Positions 49,160 through 57,541 are shown, counted from the stretch's first letter. The stretch is DNA of 64,000 nt from JAPWJZ01 sp041287865 (GCA_041287865.1 JBGGMV010000008.1:74318-138317); one strand, 5' to 3'. Translations and numbers: made by a program. Notes: generated from the letters alone by a model not told the origin.

Positions 49160-49840
49160 ATGACCTCCGATACCCCTCCCCCCCGCTGCCAGCTTTACAT
49201 CATCACCCCGCCCAGACTGCCGCCCGATTTCGCGGAGCAGATGGCGCGCGCGCTGGATGCGGGCGAAGTCGCCTCATTTCAATTGCGCCTTGAAACCACG
49301 GACGAAAGCGAATGGAAACGCGCGGCGGAAAAGCTGCTGCCGGTGGCGCAGGAGCGCAATGCCGCCTTTATCATCAACAACCACGTGCTGCTGGCGAAAG
49401 AAGTCGGCGCAGACGGCGTTCATATCGGCGTGCACGACATGCGCGTGAAAGAAGCGCGCGCGATACTGGGGCCGGATAAAATCATCGGTTCCACCTGCAT
49501 GGACAGCAAGCACCTTGCCATGACGGCGGCCGAGGCCGGAGCGGATTACGTCAGCTTCGGGCCCTTCTTCACCACACGCTCGCCCTTCTACCCCAAGGAA
49601 AACTACGCACCCAAATACATGGTGTCGCCGAATATTTTGACATGGTGGAGCCAGGTGATGGAAATTCCCTGCGTCGCCGCGGGCGGCATCACGCCGCAGA
49701 ACTGCCGCGATATCATCAAGGCCGGCGCGGATTTCATCTGCGCCAGCACCTCCATCTGGGACGCGCCCGGCGGCGCTGCCGCCGCCATCAAGAGCTTCCA
49801 CATCCAGCTGGCCGAAGCGGATAAAAAAGCCGCGGGTTAA
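49160..49840 (+). CDS. thiE: Thiamine phosphate synthase family protein
   Basis: 226 residues, TIM barrel. ThiE joins HMP-pyrophosphate and thiazole phosphate. The family pattern is clear: FIINNHVLLAKEVGADGVHIG, DYVSFGPFF, PCVAAGGITPQNC. However, in the Gln-x-Arg-x-Lys motif that grips HMP-pyrophosphate the Lys is replaced (QLRLE). The enzyme may be a diverged ThiE or a TenI-like relative. Position after fba is usual in alphaproteobacteria. Confidence 0.82.
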   Translation: MTSDTPPPRCQLYIITPPRLPPDFAEQMARALDAGEVASFQLRLETTDESEWKRAAEKLLPVAQERNAAFIINNHVLLAKEVGADGVHIGVHDMRVKEARAILGPDKIIGSTCMDSKHLAMTAAEAGADYVSFGPFFTTRSPFYPKENYAPKYMVSPNILTWWSQVMEIPCVAAGGITPQNCRDIIKAGADFICASTSIWDAPGGAAAAIKSFHIQLAEADKKAAG

Positions 49841-49858
49841 TTTTCTGGGGAAGTTAAA

Positions 49859-50704
49859 ATGCAGCGTCTTTTTACCCTCGCCCTTCTCCTTTTCCTTCTT
49901 GTTCTCCCCGTCTACGTACAAGCAGGATGGCCTGATGCATCTGTAGATGACCCCGACCCTGAAAAATGGCTTGAATTACGTCTAAAAGAAGCTGAGCAAG
50001 GCTTTCCACGCTCCCAATATGAAGCTGCGCACGTTCTTCACGCTTACGGCAAGAAAGACGCCGCCAAACTTGCGGAGGCTGTCGCATGGTATAGAAAGGG
50101 AGCCGAAAATGGTGAACCCCTCTCGCAACTTGCCCTTGGAGGAATGTATCTAAACGGCGAAGGAATGTCCCCCGATTATCAGGAGGGATTGTTTTGGATC
50201 ACTCTGGCCCACAAAACAAGTCTCGAAACGCTCGTCCAGAAGGAATTGGCAGTAGCAGAACGCCACCTTTCTGCAGCAGAAATCGCGGCGACCAAAAAGC
50301 GCGCCGATGAGTGGCGCATTTCGCCTGACAACTTGAAAAAATTACTGGCGCTTGCGGATTTGGGCACCACTGTGCAATGCCATCTGGGCGATCTTTACCG
50401 CTATGGCAACGGCGTGTCGCTGGATTACGCCGAAGCGTTGAAGTGGTACAATATCGCCGCTGTCCGCGATAACGGGATGGCGCAATACCAGCTCTACGAA
50501 ATGTATTTCAACGGTACAGGCGTAACGCAGAATTTCGAGGAGGCGTATTTCTGGCTCCGGATTTCGCAGCGTAACAATACACACAACAAGGATCCTATTT
50601 TGAGCGCCCATCCTATCGCAAAGATGCTGACTTTCGGGCAGGTAGGCAGGGTGAATGCGCGCGTAGAGACGTGGAAACCGCTACCGCCTTCTTCCAAGCC
50701 ATAA
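49859..50704 (+). CDS. Secreted Sel1-repeat protein
   Basis: 281 residues with a strong signal peptide (about 1-22). Sel1-like repeats occupy about residues 40-120 (AVAWYRKGAENGEPLSQLALGGMYLNGEG) and 165-240 (VQCHLGDLYRYGNGVSLDYAEALKWYNIAAVRDNGMAQYQLYEM...). Sel1 arrays bind proteins, often in envelope signalling. The first two thirds use more A/T-ending codons than the surrounding genes, a possible sign of transfer. It converges with the gene at 50708, three bases away. Confidence 0.88.
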   Translation: MQRLFTLALLLFLLVLPVYVQAGWPDASVDDPDPEKWLELRLKEAEQGFPRSQYEAAHVLHAYGKKDAAKLAEAVAWYRKGAENGEPLSQLALGGMYLNGEGMSPDYQEGLFWITLAHKTSLETLVQKELAVAERHLSAAEIAATKKRADEWRISPDNLKKLLALADLGTTVQCHLGDLYRYGNGVSLDYAEALKWYNIAAVRDNGMAQYQLYEMYFNGTGVTQNFEEAYFWLRISQRNNTHNKDPILSAHPIAKMLTFGQVGRVNARVETWKPLPPSSKP

Positions 50705-50707
50705 CGG

Positions 50708-51283
50708 TTAAACCGGCTTTTTTACTTTCAGCGTTTTCATGAGTTTGGGATTGCCGACCGGCGCCACCGCCTGCGCGACTGCGTTGTCGATGCTTGCGGC
50801 GTTCAGGGCCCGGGTTTCGGCGGTGTCGCAAATCTTGAGAATGGCTTGCAGGTTTTTAGCCGATATATCGACATTCTGCAGACGCCAGACATCACCCGGG
50901 CGAATCTTGCTGTCATCAGAGGTTTTCCAGTTCATTTTAGGGGTGGGCCCGACCCAGAGCTCCGCGCAGATATCGGTTGTATAGGCAAAGCCCTTCAGGC
51001 GCTCGGTTTTGTCGGCGTAGTCTTCAAGATGCTTTTTCTGCTTTTCGCGCAGCGCGTCGACTTTTTCCAATACCGCCTGAATGCCGGAGTGGTCTAAAAC
51101 GCCCCTCTCCTCCGTCGCTATCCCGTACCTGCCGCCCGTCATCGCGCCGCTGGCCACATTCGTATTGAAAAGCCACGAAAAGAAATCCCGCTTGTGCCGC
51201 GGCTCCTTCTTCAAATGATATTCCTCGGTGCCGGTGACGCGGAGGATAAAGGTTACTTCCTGCGGCGGTTTTTGCTCCATCAT
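50708..51283 (-). CDS. Unknown protein of a tandem pair, C-terminal MKTLKVK motif
   Basis: 191 residues, cytosolic by appearance. It is a diverged paralogue of the gene just upstream: both have a V-x-F-x-x-x-V-x-G start, a G-x-LDHS-x-I-x-x-V block near residue 65, a W-x-G-x block, an I-x-AxNL block, and end in the shared C-terminal motif (MKTLKVK-KPV). It starts one base after the upstream stop (51285). No family recognised; the pair is presumably a duplication. Confidence 0.75.
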   Translation of the reverse strand: MMEQKPPQEVTFILRVTGTEEYHLKKEPRHKRDFFSWLFNTNVASGAMTGGRYGIATEERGVLDHSGIQAVLEKVDALREKQKKHLEDYADKTERLKGFAYTTDICAELWVGPTPKMNWKTSDDSKIRPGDVWRLQNVDISAKNLQAILKICDTAETRALNAASIDNAVAQAVAPVGNPKLMKTLKVKKPV

Positions 51284-51284
51284 C

Positions 51285-51881
51285 TCAGGGGCTCTTCCTG
51301 ATCTGCAGCGCCTTCATCGGCTTCACGTCGCGCACGGGTTCGACCGCGCTGCTGATGGCGGCCTTGACCGCAAGTGCCTGCGCGGCCTGATCGGCAAGGC
51401 GCTTGTCCCGCGTGTCGAACAGCGCGATAAAGGCGGCGAGATTTTCGGCGGTGATCTGTTCTTCCTGGAACAACCTGGCGCCGGTCGCGCCGCCCTTGGT
51501 CCAGAGCTCCTGCGGGTTGAAATGGCGGGGGACGAACTGGTCTTTCCTGCCGGCCCAGACCTGCGTTATCGTCTCGCTCCAGTAATCGAAGTCGTCGCGC
51601 GACGGGGTTTGCGCTTTGTCGATGCGCGTTTTCATGGCGGCGGTTTTTGCGGCGACGGTTTCAAAAACCTTGCCGATCGTGGAATGATCGAGCGGGCCCT
51701 GCCCCGATTCCATCGAGCTGCCCTCGATCGCATGCCAGCCCTTTGGCGCGCGGCGGCCGAAAATTTTCGCGAGGCCTTTGCGCTCCGGGATCTTCATTGC
51801 ATTGCGGTAACGGCCCAGCACTTCGACAACGAAGACCAGTTCATCGGCAGGTTTTTCGGCGCTGGGCGCATCGGCAGCCAT
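51285..51881 (-). CDS. Unknown protein of a tandem pair, C-terminal MKALQIR motif
   Basis: 198 residues, no signal peptide. Paralogue of the gene at 50708: matching ELVFVVEVLG start, GPLDHSTIGKVF, a W-x-G-R block, ITAENLAAFIALFDTRDKR and a tail SAVEPVRDVK-P-MKALQIR-KSP that closely parallels AQAVAPVGNPKL-MKTLKVK. First gene of the operon, behind a TTGACG/TATACA promoter overlapped by a perfect palindrome. Function unknown. Confidence 0.75.
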   Translation of the reverse strand: MAADAPSAEKPADELVFVVEVLGRYRNAMKIPERKGLAKIFGRRAPKGWHAIEGSSMESGQGPLDHSTIGKVFETVAAKTAAMKTRIDKAQTPSRDDFDYWSETITQVWAGRKDQFVPRHFNPQELWTKGGATGARLFQEEQITAENLAAFIALFDTRDKRLADQAAQALAVKAAISSAVEPVRDVKPMKALQIRKSP

Positions 51882-51901
51882 TGGCGGGTATCTCCTTTAC
51901 A

Positions 51902-51936
51902 GCATTATGTATAATGCCGCTACGGCGGCGCGTCAA
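51902..51936 (-). promoter_or_regulatory. Promoter with palindrome over -10
   Basis: Minus strand TTGACG (51936-51931), 17-bp spacer, TATACA (51913-51908). A perfect palindrome GCATTAT-GT-ATAATGC (51902-51917) covers the -10; its core matches TTATGTATAA seen at two transglycosylase promoters. Confidence 0.5.
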
Positions 51937-51969
51937 CCGGTTTATATATAAATTATTGATTTATAAGGA

Positions 51970-52266
51970 TTATGCCGCTTTGGGGAAGGGCAGGCGTTTC
52001 AGCGATTTGTTGCGGCTTTTCATCAGTGCGCGCAGCATCTGCACATCGCGGTCACAGCCGCCCTGCGCCACCCTTTCGATCACGACATCGAAGGGAGTCT
52101 TTAAAAACGGCGCTTTTTCAGGGCGCGCGGCGACAAGTTTCTGCACGACCAGCAAGTCCTCCACCGATCCGGAAGCGGCGTAGCGCTCGACGGCGACATC
52201 GAGGCTGGTCCTCGCCGCAAGCGCGTTAAAAGCCGCGCAATTAATTTTCCAGAAGATGACAGTCAC
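51970..52266 (-). CDS. Small unknown helical protein
   Basis: 98 residues. Two helical repeats with ankyrin-like or HEAT-like spacing (TSLDVAVERYAASGSVEDLLVVQKLVA; TPFDVVIERVAQGGCDRDVQMLRALMK): each begins T-x-x-D-V-x-x-E-R, so the protein is an internal duplication. The tail, LKRLPFP-KAA, is a near match to the shared C-terminal motif. No family recognised. Confidence 0.65.
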   Translation of the reverse strand: MTVIFWKINCAAFNALAARTSLDVAVERYAASGSVEDLLVVQKLVAARPEKAPFLKTPFDVVIERVAQGGCDRDVQMLRALMKSRNKSLKRLPFPKAA

Positions 52267-52334
52267 CGCTAAACCCCTTTAACAGATAAGGGTCAGTTTA
52301 CCGATTCCCGGTTAACAATCGCTGAATATGGATT

Positions 52335-53351
52335 TTATTTTTGGAAACTTACGGGCGCGGCCTGCACAAGCGAAATATCCTCTGCCCCCGTCGCCAGCAT
52401 GACAAGACGATCGAGCCCCAGCGCATTGCCGCTGCAGGCCGGCAGGCCATGCTCCAGCGCCTTGAGGAAATCTTCGTCGACCGGATAATCCTCGCCATAG
52501 ACTTTTTTACGGAGCGCGACATCGGCGATGAAACGTTCGCGCTGCACCTTCGCGTCGGTCAGCTCGCCGAAGGCATTCGCCAGTTCGATGCCGCAGACAT
52601 AAACTTCGAACCGCTCCGCAAAGCGCGCATCGGTGGGTTTCGGGCGCGAGAGCGCGGCCATCGAAACGGGATAGTCGTAGATGATGGAGGGCGCGGGCGA
52701 GCCAAGACGCGGTTCCACCTTCTCCATCAAAATTTTCAGCAGCGCATTTTCCCAGTCGTCATGCGGCGAGACATAGACGCCGATGCGCTTCGCCTCCGCG
52801 TTGATATGGGCGAGGTCGCAGAGGTTATTCGATATATCCACGCCCGCATATTTCTTCAGCGCATCCACCACGGTAATTTTTTCCCATGGCGCGGCAGCAT
52901 CGCAGGTGCGCCCCTCAACCGTCACGGGTTTCACGAGGATGCTGCGGATAAGATCCGCCGTTTCATCCATCATTTCGGTGTAATCCATGCCAAGGCTGTA
53001 CCATTCCAGCATGGCGAATTCGGGGCTGTGCCATTTCGAGCCTTCGCAGTTGCGGAAGACTTTCGCCAGCTGGTAAATTTTCGGCATGCCGGCAACCAGC
53101 AGTTTTTTCATGGCGAATTCGGGACTGGTGTGCAGGTACATCGTATGCTTCGACTGCCTGTCCGCCGTGACCAGTTCGGTGCGGAAGGCCTGTATATGCG
53201 CCTCCATGCAGGGAGCCACCTGCAGCGCGGGTGTTTCGACCTCAAGATAGCCACGCGTATCGAAAAAATCCCGCACCGCGCCGAAAATGCGCGCGCGTTC
53301 CTTTAAATAAGGAACCTTCTTCATAAATAAATCGGGATGCCACCAGTTCAT
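52335..53351 (-). CDS. epmA: EF-P lysine ligase (GenX/PoxA, lysyl-tRNA synthetase-like)
   Basis: 338 residues: class II synthetase core without the anticodon-binding domain, as in EpmA, which attaches beta-lysine to elongation factor P. Motif 2 is seen in IYQLAKVFRNCEGSKWHSPEFAMLEWY and motif 3 in GNALGLDRLVMLATG; the N-terminal RGYLEVETPALQVAP strand is typical. The start is the ATG at 53351, directly after the ankyrin stop; the open frame continues upstream only as a shadow of that gene. Partners epmB and efp are not in the window. Confidence 0.92.
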   Translation of the reverse strand: MNWWHPDLFMKKVPYLKERARIFGAVRDFFDTRGYLEVETPALQVAPCMEAHIQAFRTELVTADRQSKHTMYLHTSPEFAMKKLLVAGMPKIYQLAKVFRNCEGSKWHSPEFAMLEWYSLGMDYTEMMDETADLIRSILVKPVTVEGRTCDAAAPWEKITVVDALKKYAGVDISNNLCDLAHINAEAKRIGVYVSPHDDWENALLKILMEKVEPRLGSPAPSIIYDYPVSMAALSRPKPTDARFAERFEVYVCGIELANAFGELTDAKVQRERFIADVALRKKVYGEDYPVDEDFLKALEHGLPACSGNALGLDRLVMLATGAEDISLVQAAPVSFQK

Positions 53352-53352
53352 T

Positions 53353-53994
53353 TTACTGGTCGAACTGTTTGAGGCGGATTGTTTTGACAGGGACAGGCGC
53401 GCCCGCGCCGCCATAGACGGCGGACGAAATTTCCGCCTGCAATGCGGCTTCCTTTTCTTCCTTCGCAATACGCGCGACTTCGGAGAAGTGGAAGGCGATG
53501 CTGTCGGCGACTTTCTTGCCGGCGGGCCAGCGCGTATCTTCTTCGCCGCGCTGATAGATATTCCGGTGCTGCGCATCCTCCACCATCGGGTCGGCGCCGT
53601 GCCTGACCAGCCAGAGCGCGCGGTCGGTCGTATTGTCACGCAGGTCCATGTTGTAGGCCCAGTGCAGCGGGGTCATGCCCTTCTCGCCCGCCTTCAGGTT
53701 CACGTCGGCCCTGGCATCTTTCACCAGCCATTCGGCGACGTCATAGCGGCGTTCCATCAACGCGCGCACCAGCGGGCCTTCGCCGTCGTCATCGACGACA
53801 TTGGCTTCGGCCCCGTAATTGAACAGCAGCTTCGCCATGTCGAGATCGCCGCGCCATGCCGCGTGGAACAAGGCCGTGCGGCCGTTCACATCCGTCGCGC
53901 CCGCATCGGCCTTTTCGGCCAGAAGTTCTTCGGCGCGGCCGGTATTGCCGTCCTTCACCGCCTTCATCAGCATTTCGTCGAATTTGCGCGCCAT
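53353..53994 (-). CDS. Ankyrin-repeat protein with C-terminal VKTIRLK motif
   Basis: 213 residues, no signal peptide. Four to five ankyrin repeats in residues 5-155 (GRTALFHAAWRGDLDMAKLLFNYGA; GPLVRALMERRYDVAEWLV; GMTPLHWAYNMDLRDNTTDRALWLVRHGADP), a charged helix (VARIAKEEKEAALQAEI) and a tail ending VKTIRLK-QFDQ, fitting the shared motif. The stop is followed at once by epmA, so both are co-transcribed. It has a TTGACAT promoter back-to-back with that of the dead AAA+ gene. Confidence 0.87.
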   Translation of the reverse strand: MARKFDEMLMKAVKDGNTGRAEELLAEKADAGATDVNGRTALFHAAWRGDLDMAKLLFNYGAEANVVDDDGEGPLVRALMERRYDVAEWLVKDARADVNLKAGEKGMTPLHWAYNMDLRDNTTDRALWLVRHGADPMVEDAQHRNIYQRGEEDTRWPAGKKVADSIAFHFSEVARIAKEEKEAALQAEISSAVYGGAGAPVPVKTIRLKQFDQ

Positions 53995-54023
53995 GGAAAA
54001 AACCTGTCGGATTAAGTACCGGA

Positions 54024-54098
54024 TTTATAACAATAATATTACATAATGTCAACCGCTTGGCTATCTATTTGACATAATGTCTAATTTTGACCTATAGT
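54024..54098. promoter_or_regulatory. Back-to-back TTGACAT promoters
   Basis: Minus strand: TTGACA (54052-54047), 17-bp spacer, TATAAA (54029-54024) for the ankyrin-epmA unit. Plus strand: TTGACATAATG with -35 at 54069-54074, 18-bp spacer, TATAGT (54093-54098) for the AAA+-like gene. The two -35 boxes are 16 bp apart. Confidence 0.65.
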
Positions 54099-54122
54099 CG
54101 CGGGATTAAGACAGGGATTCTC

Positions 54123-54839
54123 ATGACTCGCACTATTGATGCCCAACTGGTTGAAGAAGCACTCGCCGAAATCGCCCTCGTCGACACGGGTGGCCAGATG
54201 GCCAAAGTGATAGAGGACGCGCGCCATGAAGCCTGCATATCACGGCACTGCGAATACGACGTCAAACCCGCAAGCCTTGCGCTCCTCATCACCGGCAGCG
54301 ACAAGGCCTGCGAAACGCTGGCCAAAGCCTATACCAAGGCTCTTTACGGTTTGGGGCTGATCGACGGCAAGGCCGGCAATCCCGCGTCCAAAACCATCGA
54401 CTGGACAGGGCAGATCTGCGACAACGAAGCCAGCCGCACCATGCAGGAGCAGAGCTGGGCCAGCCGCAAAATGACGGAGGCCGGCAAGGCGGCGCGCAGC
54501 GGCACGCTGGTCATTCGCGACATCCACCGCAAGCCTTATGAAGGCTCTCCCGACGAGGCCGAGGCCTCCGGCCCCGCCCTGAAAGGCGCTCTGGAAGCCG
54601 TCACGGAATTCGTCACCAAAGGCACCTGGGGCCCCCGCACCCCCGTCGTCGTGCTGACCGGGCCCGAGGTCGAAACCCGCGCCTTTATCGCCGCAACGCC
54701 GGAATTAGCCAAGCTTTTCAACAATAAATCCGTGTACGCCGACGCCTGCCCGCCGCTGCCGGAGGTCTATTCGACCGAACTGGAAAGCCCGATCACCACC
54801 CGCCGCCCGCTGACCTTCAAGCCGCGCAACATTTCTTGA
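54123..54839 (+). CDS. Degenerate CbbX/SpoVK-like AAA+ protein, C-terminal RRPLTFK motif
   Basis: 238 residues; start at ATG 54123 after ACAGGG. The order of elements follows the CbbX/CfxQ AAA+ family: a strand and loop at 54-66 (LLITGSDKACETLA) where the Walker A GxPGTGKT should be, the helix KALYGLGLI, TIDWTGQICDNEASRT (family: DLVGQYIGxTAxKT), a strand TLVIRDIHRKPY (family: LFIDEAY) at 128-139, and PVVVLTGPEVETRAFIAATPELAKLF. Walker A Gly-Lys-Thr and Walker B Asp-Glu are both gone, so ATP hydrolysis is unlikely. The tail ends RRPLTFK-PRNIS. The assignment is by motif order; the role may be structural or regulatory. Confidence 0.72.
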   Translation: MTRTIDAQLVEEALAEIALVDTGGQMAKVIEDARHEACISRHCEYDVKPASLALLITGSDKACETLAKAYTKALYGLGLIDGKAGNPASKTIDWTGQICDNEASRTMQEQSWASRKMTEAGKAARSGTLVIRDIHRKPYEGSPDEAEASGPALKGALEAVTEFVTKGTWGPRTPVVVLTGPEVETRAFIAATPELAKLFNNKSVYADACPPLPEVYSTELESPITTRRPLTFKPRNIS

Positions 54840-54864
54840 CATTTCCCCTATAAATACCTATAAA
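54836..54864 (+). promoter_or_regulatory. ffh promoter
   Basis: TTGACA (54836-54841), 17-bp spacer, TATAAA (54859-54864). The -35 overlaps the stop codon of the preceding gene. It leaves a leader of about 118 nt before ffh. Confidence 0.7.
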
Positions 54865-54925
54865 AGCGCAGTTTTGTTGAGGCAAAGCGTATTCCTTCAA
54901 TGGATGGCTTTAAGCGCTCCGCGTC

Positions 54926-54955
54926 CCCCAGTCGGCGAAGTTACGCTCACTGGGG
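54926..54955 (+). other. Leader hairpin upstream of ffh
   Basis: CCCCAGT (54926-54932) pairs with ACTGGGG (54949-54955), with an inner GCG/CGC stem and an AAGTTA loop. It lies in the 5' leader 34 bases before the ffh start. No known leader family is recognised, and there is no U-run. Confidence 0.45.
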
Positions 54956-54988
54956 TTAATTGGTTTTGAGCCTACTTGTGAGGTTTTG

Positions 54989-56479
54989 ATGTTCGACAGT
55001 CTTTCCAGCCGCCTTGGCGGCATCTTCGACGGGCTTCTGAAGCGCGGCGTCCTGCGTGACGACGATGTGAACGAAGCGCTGCGGATGGTGCGCGTCGCGC
55101 TGCTGGAGGCCGATGTCGCTCTGCCCGTCGCCAAGGACTTCGTTGAAAAAGTCAAAACCCACGCTGTCGGCGAAAAAGTCGTCCGCTCGGTCAAGCCCGG
55201 CCAGCAGGTCATTAAAATCGTCCACGACCAGCTGGTCGAAACGCTGGGCCACGAAAATTCCGAAATCAACCTGAACGTCCCCGCCCCCGCCGTTATCCTG
55301 ATGGCCGGCCTGCAGGGTTCGGGCAAAACCACCACCGCCGGCAAGCTGGCAAAATTCCTGCAGGAAAAACTGCGCAAGAAAGTCCTGCTGGCCTCGCTCG
55401 ACATCTACCGCCCCGCCGCACAAGAGCAGCTGGAAATTCTGGCGAAGAAAGTCGACGCAGGCAGCCTGCCGATCGTCAAGGGCGACCGCCCTGACAAGAT
55501 TACCAAGCGCGCGCTCGAAATGGGCCGTCTTGAAGGCTACGACGTTATCATCCTCGACAGCGCAGGCCGTCTGTCGATTGACGATGCGCTGATGGACGAA
55601 CTGGCGCAGGTGCGCGATCTGGCGAAGCCTGTCGAAATCCTGCTGGTGGCCGATGCGCTGACCGGTCAGGATGCGGTGAACACCGCGCGTAACTTCAACG
55701 AACGCATCGGCATCACCGGTATCGTGCTGACGCGCGTTGACGGCGATTCACGCGGCGGCGCTGCGCTGTCCATGCGCGCCGTCACCGGCAAGCCGATCAA
55801 GTTCCTCGGCATGGGCGAACAGCTGGATGCGCTGCAGGCCTTTGATGCCAAGCGTATCGCGGGCCGCATTCTCGACATGGGCGATATTGTTTCTCTCGTT
55901 GAGAAAGCCGCCGAAAATATCAACATGGAAGACGCCAAGGCCGCCGCCGAGAAAATGGCCAAGGGCAAGTTCGACCTCGAAGATTTCCTGACCCAGCTGA
56001 AGCAGATGAAGAAAATGGGCGGCCTGTCAGGCCTGATGGGCTTTATGCCCGGCGCCGGCAAGATCAAGGGCATGATGGAAAACGCCAATGTCGACGACAA
56101 CATGATCAACCGTCAGGAAGCGATCATCCTGTCGATGACCAAGCAGGAACGCCAGAAACCCGACCTGCTGAACGCGTCGCGCCGCAAGCGCATCGCCGCT
56201 GGCTCGGGCGCTACCGTGCAGGACGTCAACCGCCTGCTGAAACAATTCCAGGACATGCAGACGATGATGAAGCGCATGCAGAAACTGGGCGGCAAAGGCA
56301 TGATGCGCAATATGGGCGCTCTGTTCGGCGGCGGCGGTCTCGAAGAAATGCAGCAGATGGCCAAGAACATGGAAGGCGCAGGCCTTGACGGCCCGCTCGG
56401 CAAGAACCCCTTCGCTCCCGGTGGAGATCTGGAAGGCGCGCAAAACCCGCTGCTGAACACGAACGGGAAAAAGAAATAA
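54989..56479 (+). CDS. ffh: Signal recognition particle protein Ffh
   Basis: 496 residues. GTPase that binds 4.5S RNA and signal sequences to target membrane proteins. The N domain, the P-loop GLQGSGKTTTAGKLA, the DSAGR and TRVDGDSRGG G-motifs and the Met-rich M domain (QDMQTMMKRMQKLGGKGMMRNM) are all present. The ATG at 54989 follows GAGG; a TTG one codon earlier is possible. First gene of ffh-rpsP-rimM, the usual bacterial order. Confidence 0.98.
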   Translation: MFDSLSSRLGGIFDGLLKRGVLRDDDVNEALRMVRVALLEADVALPVAKDFVEKVKTHAVGEKVVRSVKPGQQVIKIVHDQLVETLGHENSEINLNVPAPAVILMAGLQGSGKTTTAGKLAKFLQEKLRKKVLLASLDIYRPAAQEQLEILAKKVDAGSLPIVKGDRPDKITKRALEMGRLEGYDVIILDSAGRLSIDDALMDELAQVRDLAKPVEILLVADALTGQDAVNTARNFNERIGITGIVLTRVDGDSRGGAALSMRAVTGKPIKFLGMGEQLDALQAFDAKRIAGRILDMGDIVSLVEKAAENINMEDAKAAAEKMAKGKFDLEDFLTQLKQMKKMGGLSGLMGFMPGAGKIKGMMENANVDDNMINRQEAIILSMTKQERQKPDLLNASRRKRIAAGSGATVQDVNRLLKQFQDMQTMMKRMQKLGGKGMMRNMGALFGGGGLEEMQQMAKNMEGAGLDGPLGKNPFAPGGDLEGAQNPLLNTNGKKK

Positions 56480-56567
56480 CGGAATTCCCCGATGCCGCTG
56501 GTTGCGGGCGTCGGAACAGGATCAAACAACGGCAACCGGATAACTTTAACAAGAAAGAGTAATACAA

Positions 56568-56966
56568 ATGTTGAAAATACGCATGGCCCGCGCAGGCGCC
56601 AAAAACAAGCCCTTCTACCACATCGTGGTGGCAGACAGCCGCAAACCCCGCGACGGCAACTTCCTCGAGCGCCTGGGCACCTACGACCCCAAGCTGCCGA
56701 AAGACCACGCTGACCGCGTGAAGCTGAACGGCGAGCGCATCAAGTTCTGGATCGGCCGCGGCGCGCAAGTGTCCGACCGCATCGCGATCTTCCTCGGCAA
56801 AGCGGGCCTCGCCCCGATGCCGGCGCGCAAGAACAACCCGCAAAAAGCAGTGGCCAAGGCAAAAATGACGGACCGCGCCAAGCAACGCGCCGAAAAAGCC
56901 AACAAGCCCGCTGAAGCTCCCGCTGCAAAGGCCGAAGAAGCCCCTGCAGCTGAAGCACAAGCCTAA
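56568..56966 (+). CDS. rpsP: Ribosomal protein S16
   Basis: 132 residues: the conserved 80-residue S16 core (KIRMARAGAKNKPFYHIVVADSR, ERLGTYDPKL) plus a 40-residue Ala/Lys/Glu/Pro tail typical of alphaproteobacteria. In the 88-base gap from ffh, CTGGTTGC and GCAACCGG can form a stem, a possible leader control. Followed 11 bases later by rimM. Confidence 0.98.
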   Translation: MLKIRMARAGAKNKPFYHIVVADSRKPRDGNFLERLGTYDPKLPKDHADRVKLNGERIKFWIGRGAQVSDRIAIFLGKAGLAPMPARKNNPQKAVAKAKMTDRAKQRAEKANKPAEAPAAKAEEAPAAEAQA

Positions 56967-56977
56967 AGGTTATCCGG

Positions 56978-57508
56978 TTGCGCAAAGCGGCGGCATCACC
57001 CGAACAGGGCTCACTTGCCTGCATGGCCGAAATCGTCGGCGTGCATGGCATCAGGGGAATGGTCAAGCTGAAGGTTTTCAGCGACAACCCCGACAGCCTC
57101 ACGGGTGGTGCCCCGCTTTGCGATTCCGACGGGAAACTTTATAAACTTGCCTCATTGGCCCCCCACGGCAATATCTGGCTAGCACAGGTGGAAGGTCTTA
57201 CCGACCGCACCCTCGCCGAAAAACTTCGCGGCACGAAATTATACCGCCAGCGCGACAGCCTCCCCGAGATCAAGAAAAAAGACCCCTATTACCACGCCGA
57301 CCTGATCGGCATGGCAGCCCTGCTGCCGGACAAAACCTCCCTTGGCACCGTCATCGCCATCGCCAATTTCGGCGCAGGCGATTTGCTTGAAATAAAACCC
57401 GCCAAAGGGCAAAGCTTCTACGTCCCCTTCACCAATGCCGTCGTCCCGCATGTGGACGTGAAGGCCAAGACCCTCACCGTCGACCCGCCGCCGGGGCTGC
57501 TGGACTAG
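56978..57508 (+). CDS. rimM: Ribosome maturation factor RimM
   Basis: 176 residues. RimM binds S19 and assists maturation of the 30S head. The N-terminal motif MAEIVGVHGIRGMVKLKVFSDNP and the PRC-barrel half (DPYYHADLIGM, FYVPFTNAVVPHVDVKAKTLTVDPPPGLLD) are typical. A TTG start at 56978 after AAAGG is preferred, because the first in-frame ATG (57023) would cut the first strand. The expected next gene trmD lies 3.3 kb downstream. Confidence 0.95.
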   Translation: MRKAAASPEQGSLACMAEIVGVHGIRGMVKLKVFSDNPDSLTGGAPLCDSDGKLYKLASLAPHGNIWLAQVEGLTDRTLAEKLRGTKLYRQRDSLPEIKKKDPYYHADLIGMAALLPDKTSLGTVIAIANFGAGDLLEIKPAKGQSFYVPFTNAVVPHVDVKAKTLTVDPPPGLLD

Positions 57509-57541
57509 CCAAGAACCATTTTGTTTTACACCTGACAAAAA

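Noticed and set aside
53352..53639. N-terminal extension of epmA
   Set aside because: It is an out-of-phase reading of the ankyrin gene; the family N-terminus begins at the ATG 53351.
54841..54988. tRNA or 4.5S RNA in the ffh leader
   Set aside because: No cloverleaf or TTC arm, and none of the conserved SRP RNA GGAA/AGCAG motifs.
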